A stretch of DNA of 64,000 bases, taken from NCBI RefSeq assembly GCF_947507565.1, contig NC_089193.1:372001-436000 (forward strand), read 5' to 3'. Positions 1-12,047 of the stretch are shown here, piece after piece (position 1 is the stretch's first letter; each line of letters starts with the position of its first letter). This DNA is from Oscarella lobularis. Lineage: Eukaryota > Porifera > Homoscleromorpha > Homosclerophorida > Oscarellidae. Below the pieces are notes generated by a model. The model did not search any database. It saw only the letters and a list, made by a program, of their open reading frames with translations, and was not told the DNA's origin. A program made the position numbers and the translations under genes.

Positions 1-84
1 CCATAATATGCTATAAAACTAGCATTTATAGTCGTTCAAAATCGATTTATAGAGTAATGCTATTGGCAAAAAAACGGCAGTATA

Positions 85-355
85 AATGGTAGTTTTCATG
101 GCAGTTTTCATGGCAGTTTTCATGGCAGTTTTCATGGCAGTTTTCATGGCAGTTTTCATGGCAGTCTCTATGGCAGTTTCCATGGCAGTTTAAATGGCAT
201 TTTAAATGGCATTTTCCATGGCAGTTTCCTTAGAAGTTTGAGTAAATGGCAGTTTTTATGGCATTTTCAATGGCAGTTTCCATGGCAGTTTTTATGGCAT
301 TTTTAATGGCATTTTAAATGGCATTTTAAATGGCATTTTAAATGGCATGACAACT
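85..355. repeat. 12-bp minisatellite
   Basis: Tandem array of a roughly 12-bp unit, consensus CATGGCAGTTTT. The left units are nearly perfect; the right units drift (AAATGGCATTTT and similar). No coding content is supported here. It abuts repeat R1 copy 1 on the right. Confidence 0.9.
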
Positions 356-379
356 GTGGACTTTTGGCACGAATGGCGC

Positions 380-1175
380 GCCATACAAATCCTACATCTT
401 GTCCATGCACGCGTGCACGTGCTCGTCTCTTGTTTCCTTTTTTCTGCACGCGAGTGATCGCTCCAATCATTACCTTATTTGGTTGCGCGTAGAGGTGCAG
501 AAAGCAATGCTGTCTCTCGTGACATCGTTGCGGTTTATGACGCACACCCGACGTCCAATGAGAGAAAAGTTGGCGTCATCGTTCGCGAGGGAGTACATAA
601 AGTCGTGCACGGCGCTCTCCCTCTTTACGTAACCCCGTCACTGAGAACTCGCTCGTACGCTTGGTTAGTCGTTGGAAGACTAGGAGCCAGAGGGGCGAGC
701 GATATTCCGACGCAACGTCCTGGAGCAACGGTGCGAAAGTGATTAGAGGCACATCCCTAAGACCTCTAGGGGCTTCCGCGCCGGGAAAACACGCTCCGTC
801 TTACACGGGACAGCGTGGGCGTTCGCCGGCTCTCCTCCACGTCGAGCACACGATGAGCGGGCCTCTTCGGCGGTGGCGATAGCCGTCTCCCGGGGTGGCA
901 ACGAACCCCGGAGACTCACTTATGGTGGGTTCTGATCTAATTCATGCCGTTGGTGAGGGTCGGCTGGGTTGCGAGCGTCTGGACCTCCACGTGGTGCGAC
1001 CTCGGTCACGCAAACACAGTCGCGCTTCAATTTGCTTTATTTTGGTATGTACTTCGTTGTTTTGAATAGCTGCAGGCTTCGTTTCTTCAGATTTCTGCTC
1101 GCGAGAGGGTTTCGACGAAGTCCTTCGTTTTGCTATCCGATACTGTGTGAGTGGGAGGAGTGACTTTGAATCTAT
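380..1175 (+). repeat. Repeat R1, copy 1 (plus orientation)
   Basis: About 0.8 kb present three times in the window: here on plus, and on minus at about 14318-15130 and 23340-24110. The block from about 560 to 1030 is almost identical in all copies. Open frames across it are short and not shared as a protein, so I do not call a gene. A hairpin at 885-915 (arms GTCTCC-GGGG and CCCCGGAGAC, one C bulged) keeps its shape in the other copies. It could be a non-autonomous element, a duplicated promoter/5' region, or a structured RNA; I cannot choose between these. Confidence 0.75.
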
Positions 1176-2098
1176 TATTTTTTTACTACATCTTGTTTCG
1201 ACTCCCTCCCTATTAATTAATTGTTTTTTTATCGCGTTCATTTCTTTCCGTAGAGTATTTTAGATAGGTTTTAGGCGTAGCGTAGTAGTATAGAGGGGAG
1301 TAAATTCCTAAATAAAATCTCATTCGGGTACCAGTCCCTCACGTGCAGCAAAAGTTTCTTGGCATATTTCCAGCTTTCAAGCCGTATCACAAACATTTTT
1401 GGGAAAGAGCTTTTCTCGTACAATGTTGTTTGACCTAATACCTCGTAGTTCTTACTGAGTCTTCCGGTTATTGTAAATAATAGTAACTTGATAGAGTCTT
1501 TTTTGCGAATCGTGGTGTATGCCTTCTACGATAATAATGATTTTTTTCTCGAAATTTGAAGCAGAAGTTGCCCGAAAGTTCGAACAATTTATCTTGCTCG
1601 GTCGCCAATATTCCGGGTCGGGACTTTCACATATAAAATGCCCGTGTATTTTACAGTACGCTGGTTTTGGAGGAATAAGGGCGAAAAACCCTCCACCCTA
1701 TAAAATACGGGACCGTCAGCGTTGAAGCTTTCCGCGTCGTAGGTAAAGAGGAAGCGAAGGATTCATGTCCGATAAAACGCTCGTTATAAGGAGGACAACT
1801 GTCGTGTGCTTTGCAAATGCAATTTCATTCAATATAAGTGTGACGTGCTAAAAAAAGCTGAAAATGATAAGCTTCCTTTTCTCATTTTCCTTTGCGTCTC
1901 TTAGAACTCTCACCCTAGAAGTTCGATAAAACACGACAATAGCGCAAAAACGAAACAAAATGAACAAACGCAAGAACATCAACACACGTACTGATCTAGC
2001 AATACAGAATTAGAATTATAGGCGCAAAGCTAATACATATATACGCAACACGAGAAACGGTAATGCTGTATTGCACCTTAAGGGGAAATTTTGGCATC
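1176..2098. other. Intergenic, AT-rich; no gene seen
   Basis: No supported coding exon. It contains a short TTAATTAATT tract near 1213 and the 3' flank of the minus-strand receptor kinase. The polyadenylation region of that gene is expected within 1.8-2.1 kb, but I could not pin a unique signal. Confidence 0.5.
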
Positions 2099-5000
2099 TC
2101 ACAATTTGGTTTCCTTCAAGGCTGATGCAGAGGAACCGACGACATATCTGACTTCCTCGGCATCGTCCATCTGCGTGAAGGAATTGTGATCACGAGCCCC
2201 ATTTTTGCAGTCTGACTCCCTTGTTCCGCTTCGTGATTCTATGCTGCAAGAAGAAAGCAAACTGATAGCATCAAAAACAATGTATTGGCTTTGATTTTCG
2301 GCTTCAAGCATTTGTCCCAGAAGCTGCGTAAGACGGCTGAACGTTGGCCGCTTTTCAGAATCGGAAGACCAGCATGCAGACATTATACTGTACCTAAAGG
2401 GAATCATTAAAAGCCAAAAAGAAAGTCCATTGGCATTAATACTAACAGCTCAGCGGAGCAGCTTTCTGGGCAGGCTAACCGGTTGCCGCTACGCAAATGC
2501 GACAGAAGTTTTCCAGTGCAAACGCAAGGATAAGGGAAAGAGCCTGAAATGAAATACTTTAGAACTGAGAAGACGGTAAAGATAAGCTTACCAAAAGTGC
2601 AGATTTCCCACAGAACAACTCCGAAAGACCATCTACATAGAAACAACGTCTAAGCACAAATTGCACAACCAGATTGCATTTCAATTTACACATCGCTCTG
2701 CTCAGAGAAGAGACGGTGTGTTATGGCTTCGATAGACATCCAGCGAAGTGGAAGACGTCTTGTGGTCTTTTGACTGTAGGAACCGTCGTGATAGACAGAT
2801 CTCGCAAGTCCAAAGTCGGAAACTTTGAGTAGATTATTTTCGCAAACGAGCACGTTCCGACAGGCCAAGTCACGATGAACTAATCCTTTACCAGACAGGT
2901 ATTCCTGTAGGTTCGAATGTCAGTAAAAAAAGTATGACGTCTAATTTTCACACCATTCCGGATGCAATTTGCCAAGCGAATGATAAGAGGTCACGAGCAT
3001 TCAATTCGGGCTCAGATGTCTTCTCCGCACCGCCTTCGTCTACAAATACAAAACTAGCCTTCCGTCACTGGATCATATTAAGCTCATACCATGATCAATG
3101 GCTTTCACGTCACTAAAATCCTCATTCATCTCACGCCACTGATGCTTAAATGTGTCGCAATCAGGCGAGGGCGAGGGCGTACTATCCTAAATGCGACCAA
3201 GGTTAGTTGCATTTAATACAAAATTTGACGAAATAATGTGCCTCGTTATCGCTTTCAACGCCTACGACGATTTCATTCAATTTCTGCTCAGTGAGGAAAA
3301 CAATGACGGGGTATTAGTTGTTTGTATGCTTAGATGTGACAGCTAAAACAACCTTTTGATGCCCTTTTTTGTTAAGATAGGTAAGTAAGTCGCCGTTCTT
3401 GCAGTATTCGACGATGAGGCAGAATGGCGGCGATACTGATATGCATCCGAGAAAGTTGACAATATGCGGGTGCTGCCCGATGTTTTTCATGAGTTTGATT
3501 TCTTCCAGAAAGTCCATCTCCGCCAGATTCGATCCTACAAACACGAAAATTAGTAGATGAAATTAGCGCAAATGCAATTAGACTACAAATAAAAGTAGTC
3601 AATGAAACACGAGAGCGACGCACCTTTGAGCATTTTACAAGCGACCTCAGACTTATTGCCAAAAGAATTGCTCTCTTTTCGAGCTAGTCTCGACAAACTT
3701 CCAGATGGACGATGATAGAGATACGCCCTGTGCACAACGCCAAAAAATCCGGCGCCGAGCTTCTCTAGCAAAGTCATATCACCGGAATTTACTTCCCATT
3801 CGTCTGCCTGTTTGTCGAGGTCGTATACAAAACCGTTTTTGCGTAAAGTCCTGCGGCGAGCATAAAAAACAAGAAAGATGGCAAAAGCCACAATGACGGA
3901 GCTGATGACTGATATAATGATTTTCCAATGAGAGGTGGAGTTTGACGCGACTGTAATAGCTGGATGAAAAAAATTATAAATGATAAATTAGCATTTTCTC
4001 GGGCATTTATGTATATGAGCAACGTAGCAAGAAAACAGAGAAGACATTGCTTCTAACTATCTTATTTTACCTTCGCAATGGGTCCCATTGTCCACGTAGT
4101 CGCTACGGCACAGGCACTGAAACGATCCGTTTGTGTTACTACAATATTCCAAAGGTTGGCATATTTTAGGTAGGAGGCATTCATCAATGTCGTTGCAAGA
4201 GAATCCGTCACCTGTCCAGCCTTGCAGACAGGTACAGATAAAGGAACCGTTCTGATTTGTGCAATTTGCTTTCAAATGGCAAGGACTATCATCGTCGCAC
4301 TCGTTGACGTCCACGCAAAAAAATCCGTCCCCAGACCAGCCTTCTCGACACGTACACATGAACGTTCCTTGATGATTTGTGCAATTCGCTGCCGAATGGC
4401 ATGGGCTGTCATTCATGCACTCGTTGACGTCCTCGCAAAAAAATCCGCTACCAGACCAGCCTTCTCGACACGTGCACTTGAACGTTCCTTGATGATTTGT
4501 GCAATTCGCTGCCGAATGACATGGGCTGTCATTCATGCACTCGTTCACATCTTCGCAAAAAGTACCATTTCCCTTCCAGCCTTTTTGACATCTACATTGA
4601 TAAGAGCCGGGATAATTTAAGCACTTTGCTTGGGAATGACATCTGCTTGTCTCGTTGCACTCGTTCACATCGACGCAATGACTGCCATTTCCTGTCCATC
4701 CACTTCTGCAAGCGCACTCATAGGATCCAAATGTATTAGAACAATTTTGACCCTCCTTGTTACAGGTATAGTTGCATTCATTTATATCTGAAAACAAGAA
4801 AAATACGCCGGTTCAGTGCGATTACAAGAGATGCAAGTTACCTTCGCACGAAGTTCCATTTCCGCTAAATCCAGGTTTGCAAGTGCACATGTACGAAAAC
4901 AGTGCGTTTTCACAGGTTGCGTTTGCGTGACAATTACTTGCGTTGTTGGAGCATTCGTCATAATCTGAAGAACCCACAACGTAATAGAGAATTGTTCGAA

Positions 5001-8000
5001 CGTTAACATCAATTGACATACCGGAAATTGCAGGCATGAAACAAAGGCTGGGTTTCATCTCAGAACAACTGATAGACTGCCAAGAAGTTCTCGTTGCAGC
5101 TACACAATCTTTTTCTCTTTCAAGGTAAGCGTCTGTTTCTACTTCAGACGAATTCCAGTTGACATAGGTTAAAGGCGACTGGTCAGCCCAAACATAGTTT
5201 CCCTCATTAGTCATGTCATTTAGTCCAATCCAAGCCCTTTCTCCGTTGAGAAGGTTCAAACTTAGCTCGTTCCGCTCTTCAAGAGAAAGAATTCTTGCAA
5301 GAGACGCTCCTTCCCCCATTGATTCGCAGTTTTTCAAGGAAATATGCCAAGTTTTTCTGGCAGAAACTCGCTTGAAGCAGGTCCTATTGCCAAACTGCGT
5401 CCAACCGTCGGGACATAAGTAGACCTCTATACAGAAAAAAGAACAACATAGTTGAATGATAGCATTTTTGAAATACTCACCGCCAGTTGACAGAGATTCA
5501 ATTTCTTCATCACCAGATCCATTTTCCAAATCATCTGAATATTCATCTCCTAGAGAAAAGCGGTAAGTAGTCATATCTTCAAATGTCTGTACCAGTACTT
5601 TTACAGACGTATCGAGCTTTAGCAGAGCAGTTTGAAACAGACCAAACAAACTCGCGGCCGTCTGATCCAAACAAAACGCAGACGCTACTATCCTGCAGGT
5701 GTTTGGGCTCGTACATTCCCCACTTGGTGAATGTGACGGGAGTCGCATCAAGCCACCTGAAAGCACCTTTCTCGTAAACCAGGCCAGTCCAATAAAGAGA
5801 TTCCTTCGCGGGAGAAGTCCAATTTGCAATGAAGGCGTTTTCATAGATGGTGCTTATTGAAGCTAGTGTGGCATTGCGACTTCTGCACTTTTCAGTATGT
5901 GCCTGCGCTTGTGAAACAATCTCATCAACGTCTTTTGAAAAATAATAGCAAGTATCTTCGAAATAGATTTCGTCGCTCCCACACCGAACATTCGCTGCCG
6001 GAGCTGTTTCTCGACGCAGTTCGTTTGCTACATCTCCTAAATAAAGCAAAGAGAAAAATATCCTCTATTTGGGAGAGAAGAGCGCTTTCATACGGAGAGG
6101 AACCTTGCATAAAACTCTATTCCATTTAGAACATTCTTTCGTCTTCCAGTAGCCATTGCGAGGATCTAGCGCAACGCATCTGTAAAGAGCCTTTGGTTCT
6201 CCAGGGGCCCACAAGACATATCTAGACAGAAACGTGAAAAAGATTAAAGACAGCCACGAGCTTTATTAGTGACACCTCAACGGATCCCCATTGATCCACT
6301 CGAACGCTTCATTTTCTTTTCGTCTCAGCCCAATCCAAACGTCGGGTTTTCGGCCAGCAAGAAGAGACACAACAAAAGCCTGTTCGTGAGGACTGGTAAT
6401 ACTAGCACTGTTAGAAGATCCACATCCACCTTCTTCCCAACCTAACTCATCCATGAAATGCATATAGCGTGAAATAGTATAGCAATAGTCTGCGTAGAGA
6501 AACCAACCTGAGGGACAATCTAGAAAAAGAAGACTGTTAGCTAACATCAATATTTCAAAATCGTTTCGTTCACATTCATTCATCTGGCAAACAGCTGCTG
6601 CAGTCGTGCAAGTTTGATTGTGAATGATTTTATGTTGACAGTCTCTAAGCGTCGTTTCGTTTCCGTTACATAGCACTTCCAACTTGGAATTATTTTTGTC
6701 GCCTGAAGTTGATTTAGATCGCGATGAATTTGCAGTTATTGCCTTTTTAAAGCCCAATTGGCGACAGGCAACTTGAGCCCCATTTATATCCCATTTGTCG
6801 TCGCAGACAACGGTCCACGTTTCGTTGAAATAAACTTCAATTGTTCCTTCTCTTTCTTTCATTCCATTGGCACTACTGTTCAGTCGCACTTGCCATTGGG
6901 AATAGGAGCAATTAAGCAAGAAGGAATTACGACAACGCGAAGATTGAAAGATGGAGCATCCGGCCAAGGACCTCAATGACTTTTTGGAACAATGACGGAC
7001 GTATAAATAAAACAAACTCTTGCGATTGCGCTTCAAAATAGCTACTCCACCATCGTATCCCAAAGACCTACACAAAATAGGAGGAACCATACGCGTGTTG
7101 AAAATATATCCACAACCCTGTATCCAATTTCCATTCACACCCTCAAATTCCACAAAACCATCGTTGGGCACATGGCTGTCCGCAAGCCGCATATCATAGG
7201 AAGAGGTTCTACCTGACTGACATGAAACAAATATTTCCCAATTACACGCTGCTGTTTTGTTTCCACAATCGCTATTATCTGTTAACGTACAGCCGACAAA
7301 ATTCGAAGTAATCCCACTGCTTCCTTCTCTAGAGTGATTCAAAGCCGTAACAAAAAATAAGTCAATGTAGCCCAAACGTCGACAGACTGCCGCCGCCGTT
7401 TCTGCGACATCGGAACCGGATTTCGCCATGCAGACGCGTCCCCAATCACCGTCCAAAAAAATCTCGACGCGACCGCGGTTCGGGGTAACACCATCGACAA
7501 GCCGCACGTCGGCACTCTTAGGTTCTAAAAAAAACAGTCAATTTCAAAAGCTGCGATAACGAAATGTCACTCGCTCACTTTTTGGTTTCTTGCAGATGAA
7601 TATATTTTTTGACGAACAGGCAACGGGGCTCCAGTGAACGACATAAGCTGTAGAAGTCAAATCAGGAATGATGTCAGGAATGATGGCCGTACACAGTTCC
7701 GCTTTGCAGTGCACGTACAAATGTTCCCAGTTTGAAAAGACAAACGGCGATCCGTCCGACCAACGATAGCTGTAGGAGCCCTCTTCACTAGGCGAGCTTA
7801 ATAATCCGGTAAAAATTGGCCGCTGAGGATGATGGTCATATAAGTAATGCCAAAGTTCTTTATCATCGCTTTCAATTGACAGTAAATGGGATCCATGATT
7901 AGAGCAGGCTTCAGCTGCTTGAGGCCAAGTCAAGGGTATGTGACCCAATTTTAGACACGAAGAATGGTAACAGAGCCAGCCATCATAGCAGTCTAAAAAT

Positions 8001-8787
8001 CGCCAAAAGTTACATTGTAGGATGAGATCATTTCTTCCAAGGTACGCGTTATGTTTTGTGCAGTTAATTAATTTATATTGTGCAGTAACGTTCATCATTT
8101 TACTGTGATATACATTATTATGTTGTATCGCATTTCGCTTTTAGTGCAAAATGTCTAATTTTGTCTCTAAGTAACACCTCCAAATATAAAAATAGCGAGC
8201 ACAAGTAAAAAATATTACTGTGGGGCATAAAAAAGCAAACAAAGCTCGTTTTTAATTAATAACTAAAGAAAATGTGAGGGCATAAGAAGCCTCGTTGCGA
8301 GGCTTCTTACAAACAAACACGTCAAGAACAACAAGGTGAAGACAATCTGTTACGAAAAACACAGAAGTGACAAAATCTCACGCCACATGCATGACAAACT
8401 TCCTTGCCTATCTACCGCAAATGATCAAGTATAGAGGTAGAGAAAGATATTTAGATATAAAGAGAGTATTAGAAAGAACATACATAGAACTGACATTGGA
8501 CAATTCTCACCTTCACAGGGTTTAGGGCGATGAGCATGAGTAGATGTTGCGAAGACGACAGCAACAAGGAAAGTTATTACAAGTAATCGGTCACCGTTAA
8601 GCGGCAAAATTACAACTCTTGGGTGTTCTCGTTTTCTGCACGAGAACGAGTTCAGTCGCCTACCTTTCAAGTAATGAAGCTCAAGAGAGAAAAAGTAGAA
8701 ATAGGAGAAAGCGGAAATTAAGATCAGAAGAAAGAAGAAAGGTAGACCAAAGACGACCCACGAGGTAGCTGAGAAAAGACACAGCAT
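2099..8787 (-). CDS. Receptor tyrosine kinase A: CLECT-SRCR3-CLECT3-EGF7-TM-TyrK
   Basis: Eighteen exons, reading down: 8787-8511, 7992-7579, 7524-6574, 6519-6276, 6221-6094, 6036-5599, 5549-5481, 5426-5022, 4964-4842, 4787-4071, 3950-3624, 3534-3353, 3186-3090, 3039-2954, 2904-2690, 2632-2592, 2543-2447, 2393-2099. The lengths keep frame throughout and give about 1701 residues. Order: hydrophobic leader (1-92), C-type lectin (93-230), three SRCR (about 235-547), three further lectin domains (548-671, 690-817, 841-975), seven EGF (976-1255), one TM (about 1266-1288), tyrosine kinase (about 1310-1630), C-tail. Kinase motifs seen: LGAGFFGVV loop, VACKMLK lysine, [27 protein letters not shown] hydrophilic insert splits the kinase lobes, as in PDGFR/FGFR-type kinases. 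All catalytic residues look intact. Ligand unknown; binding of sugars or microbial surfaces is inferred from the modules only. The start codon is uncertain because a second hydrophobic stretch follows the first. Confidence 0.88.
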
Positions 8788-9734
8788 ATACAGAGAACAA
8801 AGCTAAGTAAATCCACTTTATAAGTCTTCACCTTGCAACGGTGCGTCCAAAGTGACTATATCATTGGCCGTAGCGTCGCCGATGTGTTTGCAACCGTTAC
8901 AAAACAGTAAAAACTAAGATTGCGATATATTACGTGATGCCAATATTGAGTAAACGTTGTTAAAACCTGTCCAGAGTAAGTGTACTCATAATCTTCAAGT
9001 CTATGCAACCGTTGTTCAGGAAGCAGCTCATTTGCATTTCTATGAGTCCAAATCAACTTCGATTTTATAAGTACATAAATAATACCTATAATTAAAGTCA
9101 GATTCGCTATATGGTAACGCTCCTTTGGAAGAAGTGAAGCACGATAACACTTCTTCAATTTCATCTAAAAATGAAAAGAAAATTGCGATATTACTTCGCA
9201 ATTACCCAACCAATAGTCTTAAAAAAAGCAAATTTGTTGGTTAGGAATAATTGTTTCTTTCATAAATAACCTTTACACTATCTGCCATAGTTTGCAATAA
9301 ATGATATATTCCAACAACATCAGGTACTACACAGAATCACCCAAAAACGGTCCGGCATGCTAAGGATAAATAAGCGATTTAAATCAAAATAGGATTATTG
9401 TTGCTAATATTTTATTCATTGTCGCCATTTAAGTTGAAAGAAAAGCGCGTCTGTTCTCATTCATTCATTTTATCAGCAAACCTCTTTGGTATGTACAGAT
9501 AGTGCGATTTCTACAAAGTGGCACGGTACGTAGGTATCGCTATATCTGTACGCGGAAGCGGGCAGGAAATAGTTATGCATGCACAGGAAGTAAGAGACAG
9601 AAGCCGTGTGTCGAGGATAAGATCTGATTAGCGCAAATTCCCGTAAACGGATAAAACTCCGCCAGACGATAAAATATTCAGAGGGCAGCCTTTAGTTTCA
9701 TAGCCGCGACTACGTGATCATATTCTATCTTGGG
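8788..9734. other. Upstream flank of receptor kinase A; no gene seen
   Basis: AT-rich flank holding the presumed promoter of the minus-strand receptor. A 102-codon open frame on minus (8856-9164) has no recognisable domain and no counterpart upstream of the paralogue, so I do not call it. Confidence 0.45.
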
Positions 9735-11045
9735 ATAGGTACCGTTTTGGAAACTACAATTTGCGCGCTAATCGATAAAGAAGTTCTACGCTACATGTAC
9801 TTCTGTACCTTTCCGTTCAACGTATTCGTTCGGAAAACGTTCTTCCAGGTAGAAGACCCCACTGTGGAAAAGAAACAGTAGAGACCAACGCAAAAAGAAC
9901 GTCATTGAATCAGATGAGGTTGGCGCCGATCGACTAAAAGCTTTTTAGGTGAGGCAGTGCCCTTATACTTGAGAGGACTCAGAGGACGTTGCACTGAGCC
10001 AATCACAAAGACCGTCGACGCCTCCTAGACCACAACTATTTTCCTACGAATCCAAGGAAATGATGTCCTAACTTTTTTGCTTTGAACTGAGCGTAATGTG
10101 TTTAGCTTGTTTCCAAATTGCGTCCAATAGCGTCCTCGTCTATTAGCGGCGAACTTGTCAAAATTAGAAAGAGCCTAATCACTTGCACCTTTGAATAAAG
10201 CCAGGCGTCTCCCACAAACTTCGTTAGCTGGGAGAGGCCTGGGGTCTGGGTCCGAGTTACGCCTCTCACACAAACGTAACTTCGTCACACGAAATCAACT
10301 TCGCTACCCATGAAGGCTCCCCCACGAACTGTGTTAGCTAGCAGCTAACGAAGTTCGCGGGAGAGGAGCTAACGAAGATCTTGGGCAGTCGCGGTATGCA
10401 GAACCGCTGACGCTATCGCTCTCGATGAAGTTCGAAGTTAGGTTGATTGCAAACAGCTGTTTCCTGACTGCAAACACCTGTTTGCTGACTGCAAACACCT
10501 GTTCGCAATAGGAAGTCATTATAATACAATTGACACAATCCGTTGCCTTCACATTGGCACACGTCCAGGTACAGAAATTTACTTGATATCGACGGGCATG
10601 GAGACTAGCCTCGGACCCAGGCCTCTTCCACGAACATCGCTCACCCAGCTAAAAAAGTTCGTGGGAGAGGCCTGGGTCCGAGGCTACACAAAGACCTAAC
10701 TATCTACGCCGAGTGGGCGTCTACGAAGAAAATATCAGCAAAAGGAAACGCATTGCTAGAGGCTGCTTGCCATGATAAGACGACAACTTAGTCTATGCGT
10801 AGACGTTCCTCAGTGGTCCTAACGTAGATATATGTACCTACGAAGACTCTGAAGGTACGTTGCACCTACATAATGCACGTACTATTCGTCTAGATACTAA
10901 ACAAAAGGACGAAAGAAGGAAATCTTTACCCGGTATAAAGTGACCTTTGCTACAAAAGACAAATTGTAAAAGAAACACTGTCAAACTATCCTTAAAAGGC
11001 AAAAAAGACAATGGAAGTAAAGGGGGCCTCCCTCTCATCCTTTGG
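9735..11045 (+). repeat. Segmental duplication SD1, copy 1
   Basis: About 1.3 kb that matches 57870-59085 in the same orientation, beginning at a shared TACCGTTTTGGAAA and running past the shared GTAGACGTxxCTCAGTG stretch near 10800. There are many small indels and no conserved open frame. It contains the mini-element at 10606-10686. At the other copy it follows directly after the TSP1 gene. Confidence 0.8.
10606..10686. mobile_element. 81-bp inverted-repeat mini-element
   Basis: Terminal arms of about 30 bp begin TAGCCTCGGACCCAGGCCTC and end with the reverse complement, around a central spacer of about 20 bp. The outer nine bases TAGCCTCGG equal those of the 499-bp palindrome at 12986-13484. 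A second copy lies at 58629-58709. No clear target duplication is seen because both copies sit inside the same older duplication. Confidence 0.65.
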
Positions 11046-12047
11046 GCCGAGATTAACTATTATTTATTAAATCGTAGTTGAACTGAGGTCTCGGAAAATC
11101 ATGAAACTATGCAAAGAAAGCTTGCCAAAGCCTAACAGATTTTTTTAAACTGTGGCTCCTTTACGTCAAAAGGCAAGAAAATTAAGTGAGAAGGAGAGGT
11201 AGCTGAAAAATGTTTTTGGCGCGGTTATATAGTGGCTCCACCCACGCCCTAGAGAGTATGAGCGGGCCCTGCGTTATAACGGTAAATACAATGGAGTCCC
11301 AGCTGTCTGCACGTTTAGATACATACATACCTGCATCAACACGCTCCAGAGTCAAAGGTAAATCGATGCGATTGCTCCTGCAAGTATAATAGGAACAATC
11401 TAGTAACCTCTTGTGCAACCAAAAAGAGACTACCTAAGAAATAAACGACTTTCACGGGAAACACGTGACAGGATCCTTATGATCGAACTCGAAAAGGCTA
11501 TCAGGATGAAGACGTTTTCACATGAATCGTTCTGTTACCTGTACGAAACCGCAAAGAGTACTTTTTGGAAGAAAGCGATGGGATATGACGGAGTAGAAAG
11601 CGGTCGATCTCTCAATACGCGTTGATAAGCGTTTCAGACATATGGAAAAGACTAAAACCGCACTTCACTCACCAACGATCAGAAACGAAACGCTTGTTAC
11701 CGCATTCGCATAAGACAGAGAGGAGAAAAGGGCGATTGAAACAACGCCACGTGACTAAAGACGATGCGCGCGTTATCCGAAGATTTCCACACAGAAAAGA
11801 GTGTCTATCCAGCAAAAAAGTTTTGTACCGTACTCTTTTTCGGAGATATGTCGTTTATTGACAGTAGTTTGGGCTCATATATGCATAGTCGAAGCAGAGA
11901 GCAAGAGCGGTGTTGCAGTAGCTTGTAGAATCGAGAGGGACGCGCTCGCTCACCTGTTATTCGCTTCGAATGCGTTCATAAGCTGATCGAGCCGCTTAAT
12001 TGCATAATAGCGAGAAAACATTTGACGTCTAGCACGCTAACTAAGAT
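11046..12047. other. No gene recognised
   Basis: Short open frames only (for example 11413-11625 and 11622-11861 on plus); none carries a recognisable motif. Part of 11755-11870 resembles 43795-43925 at nucleotide level, marking another small dispersed duplication. Confidence 0.4.

Noticed and set aside
85-355. Possible CRISPR-like array
   Set aside because: The units are contiguous 12-mers without spacers; a simple minisatellite.
4222-4739. Open frames antisense to the EGF exon of receptor A
   Set aside because: They mirror the regular Cys codon pattern of the real exon on the other strand; no motif of their own.
8856-9164. 102-codon minus frame upstream of receptor A
   Set aside because: Not matched upstream of the paralogue and lacks signal peptide or domain.
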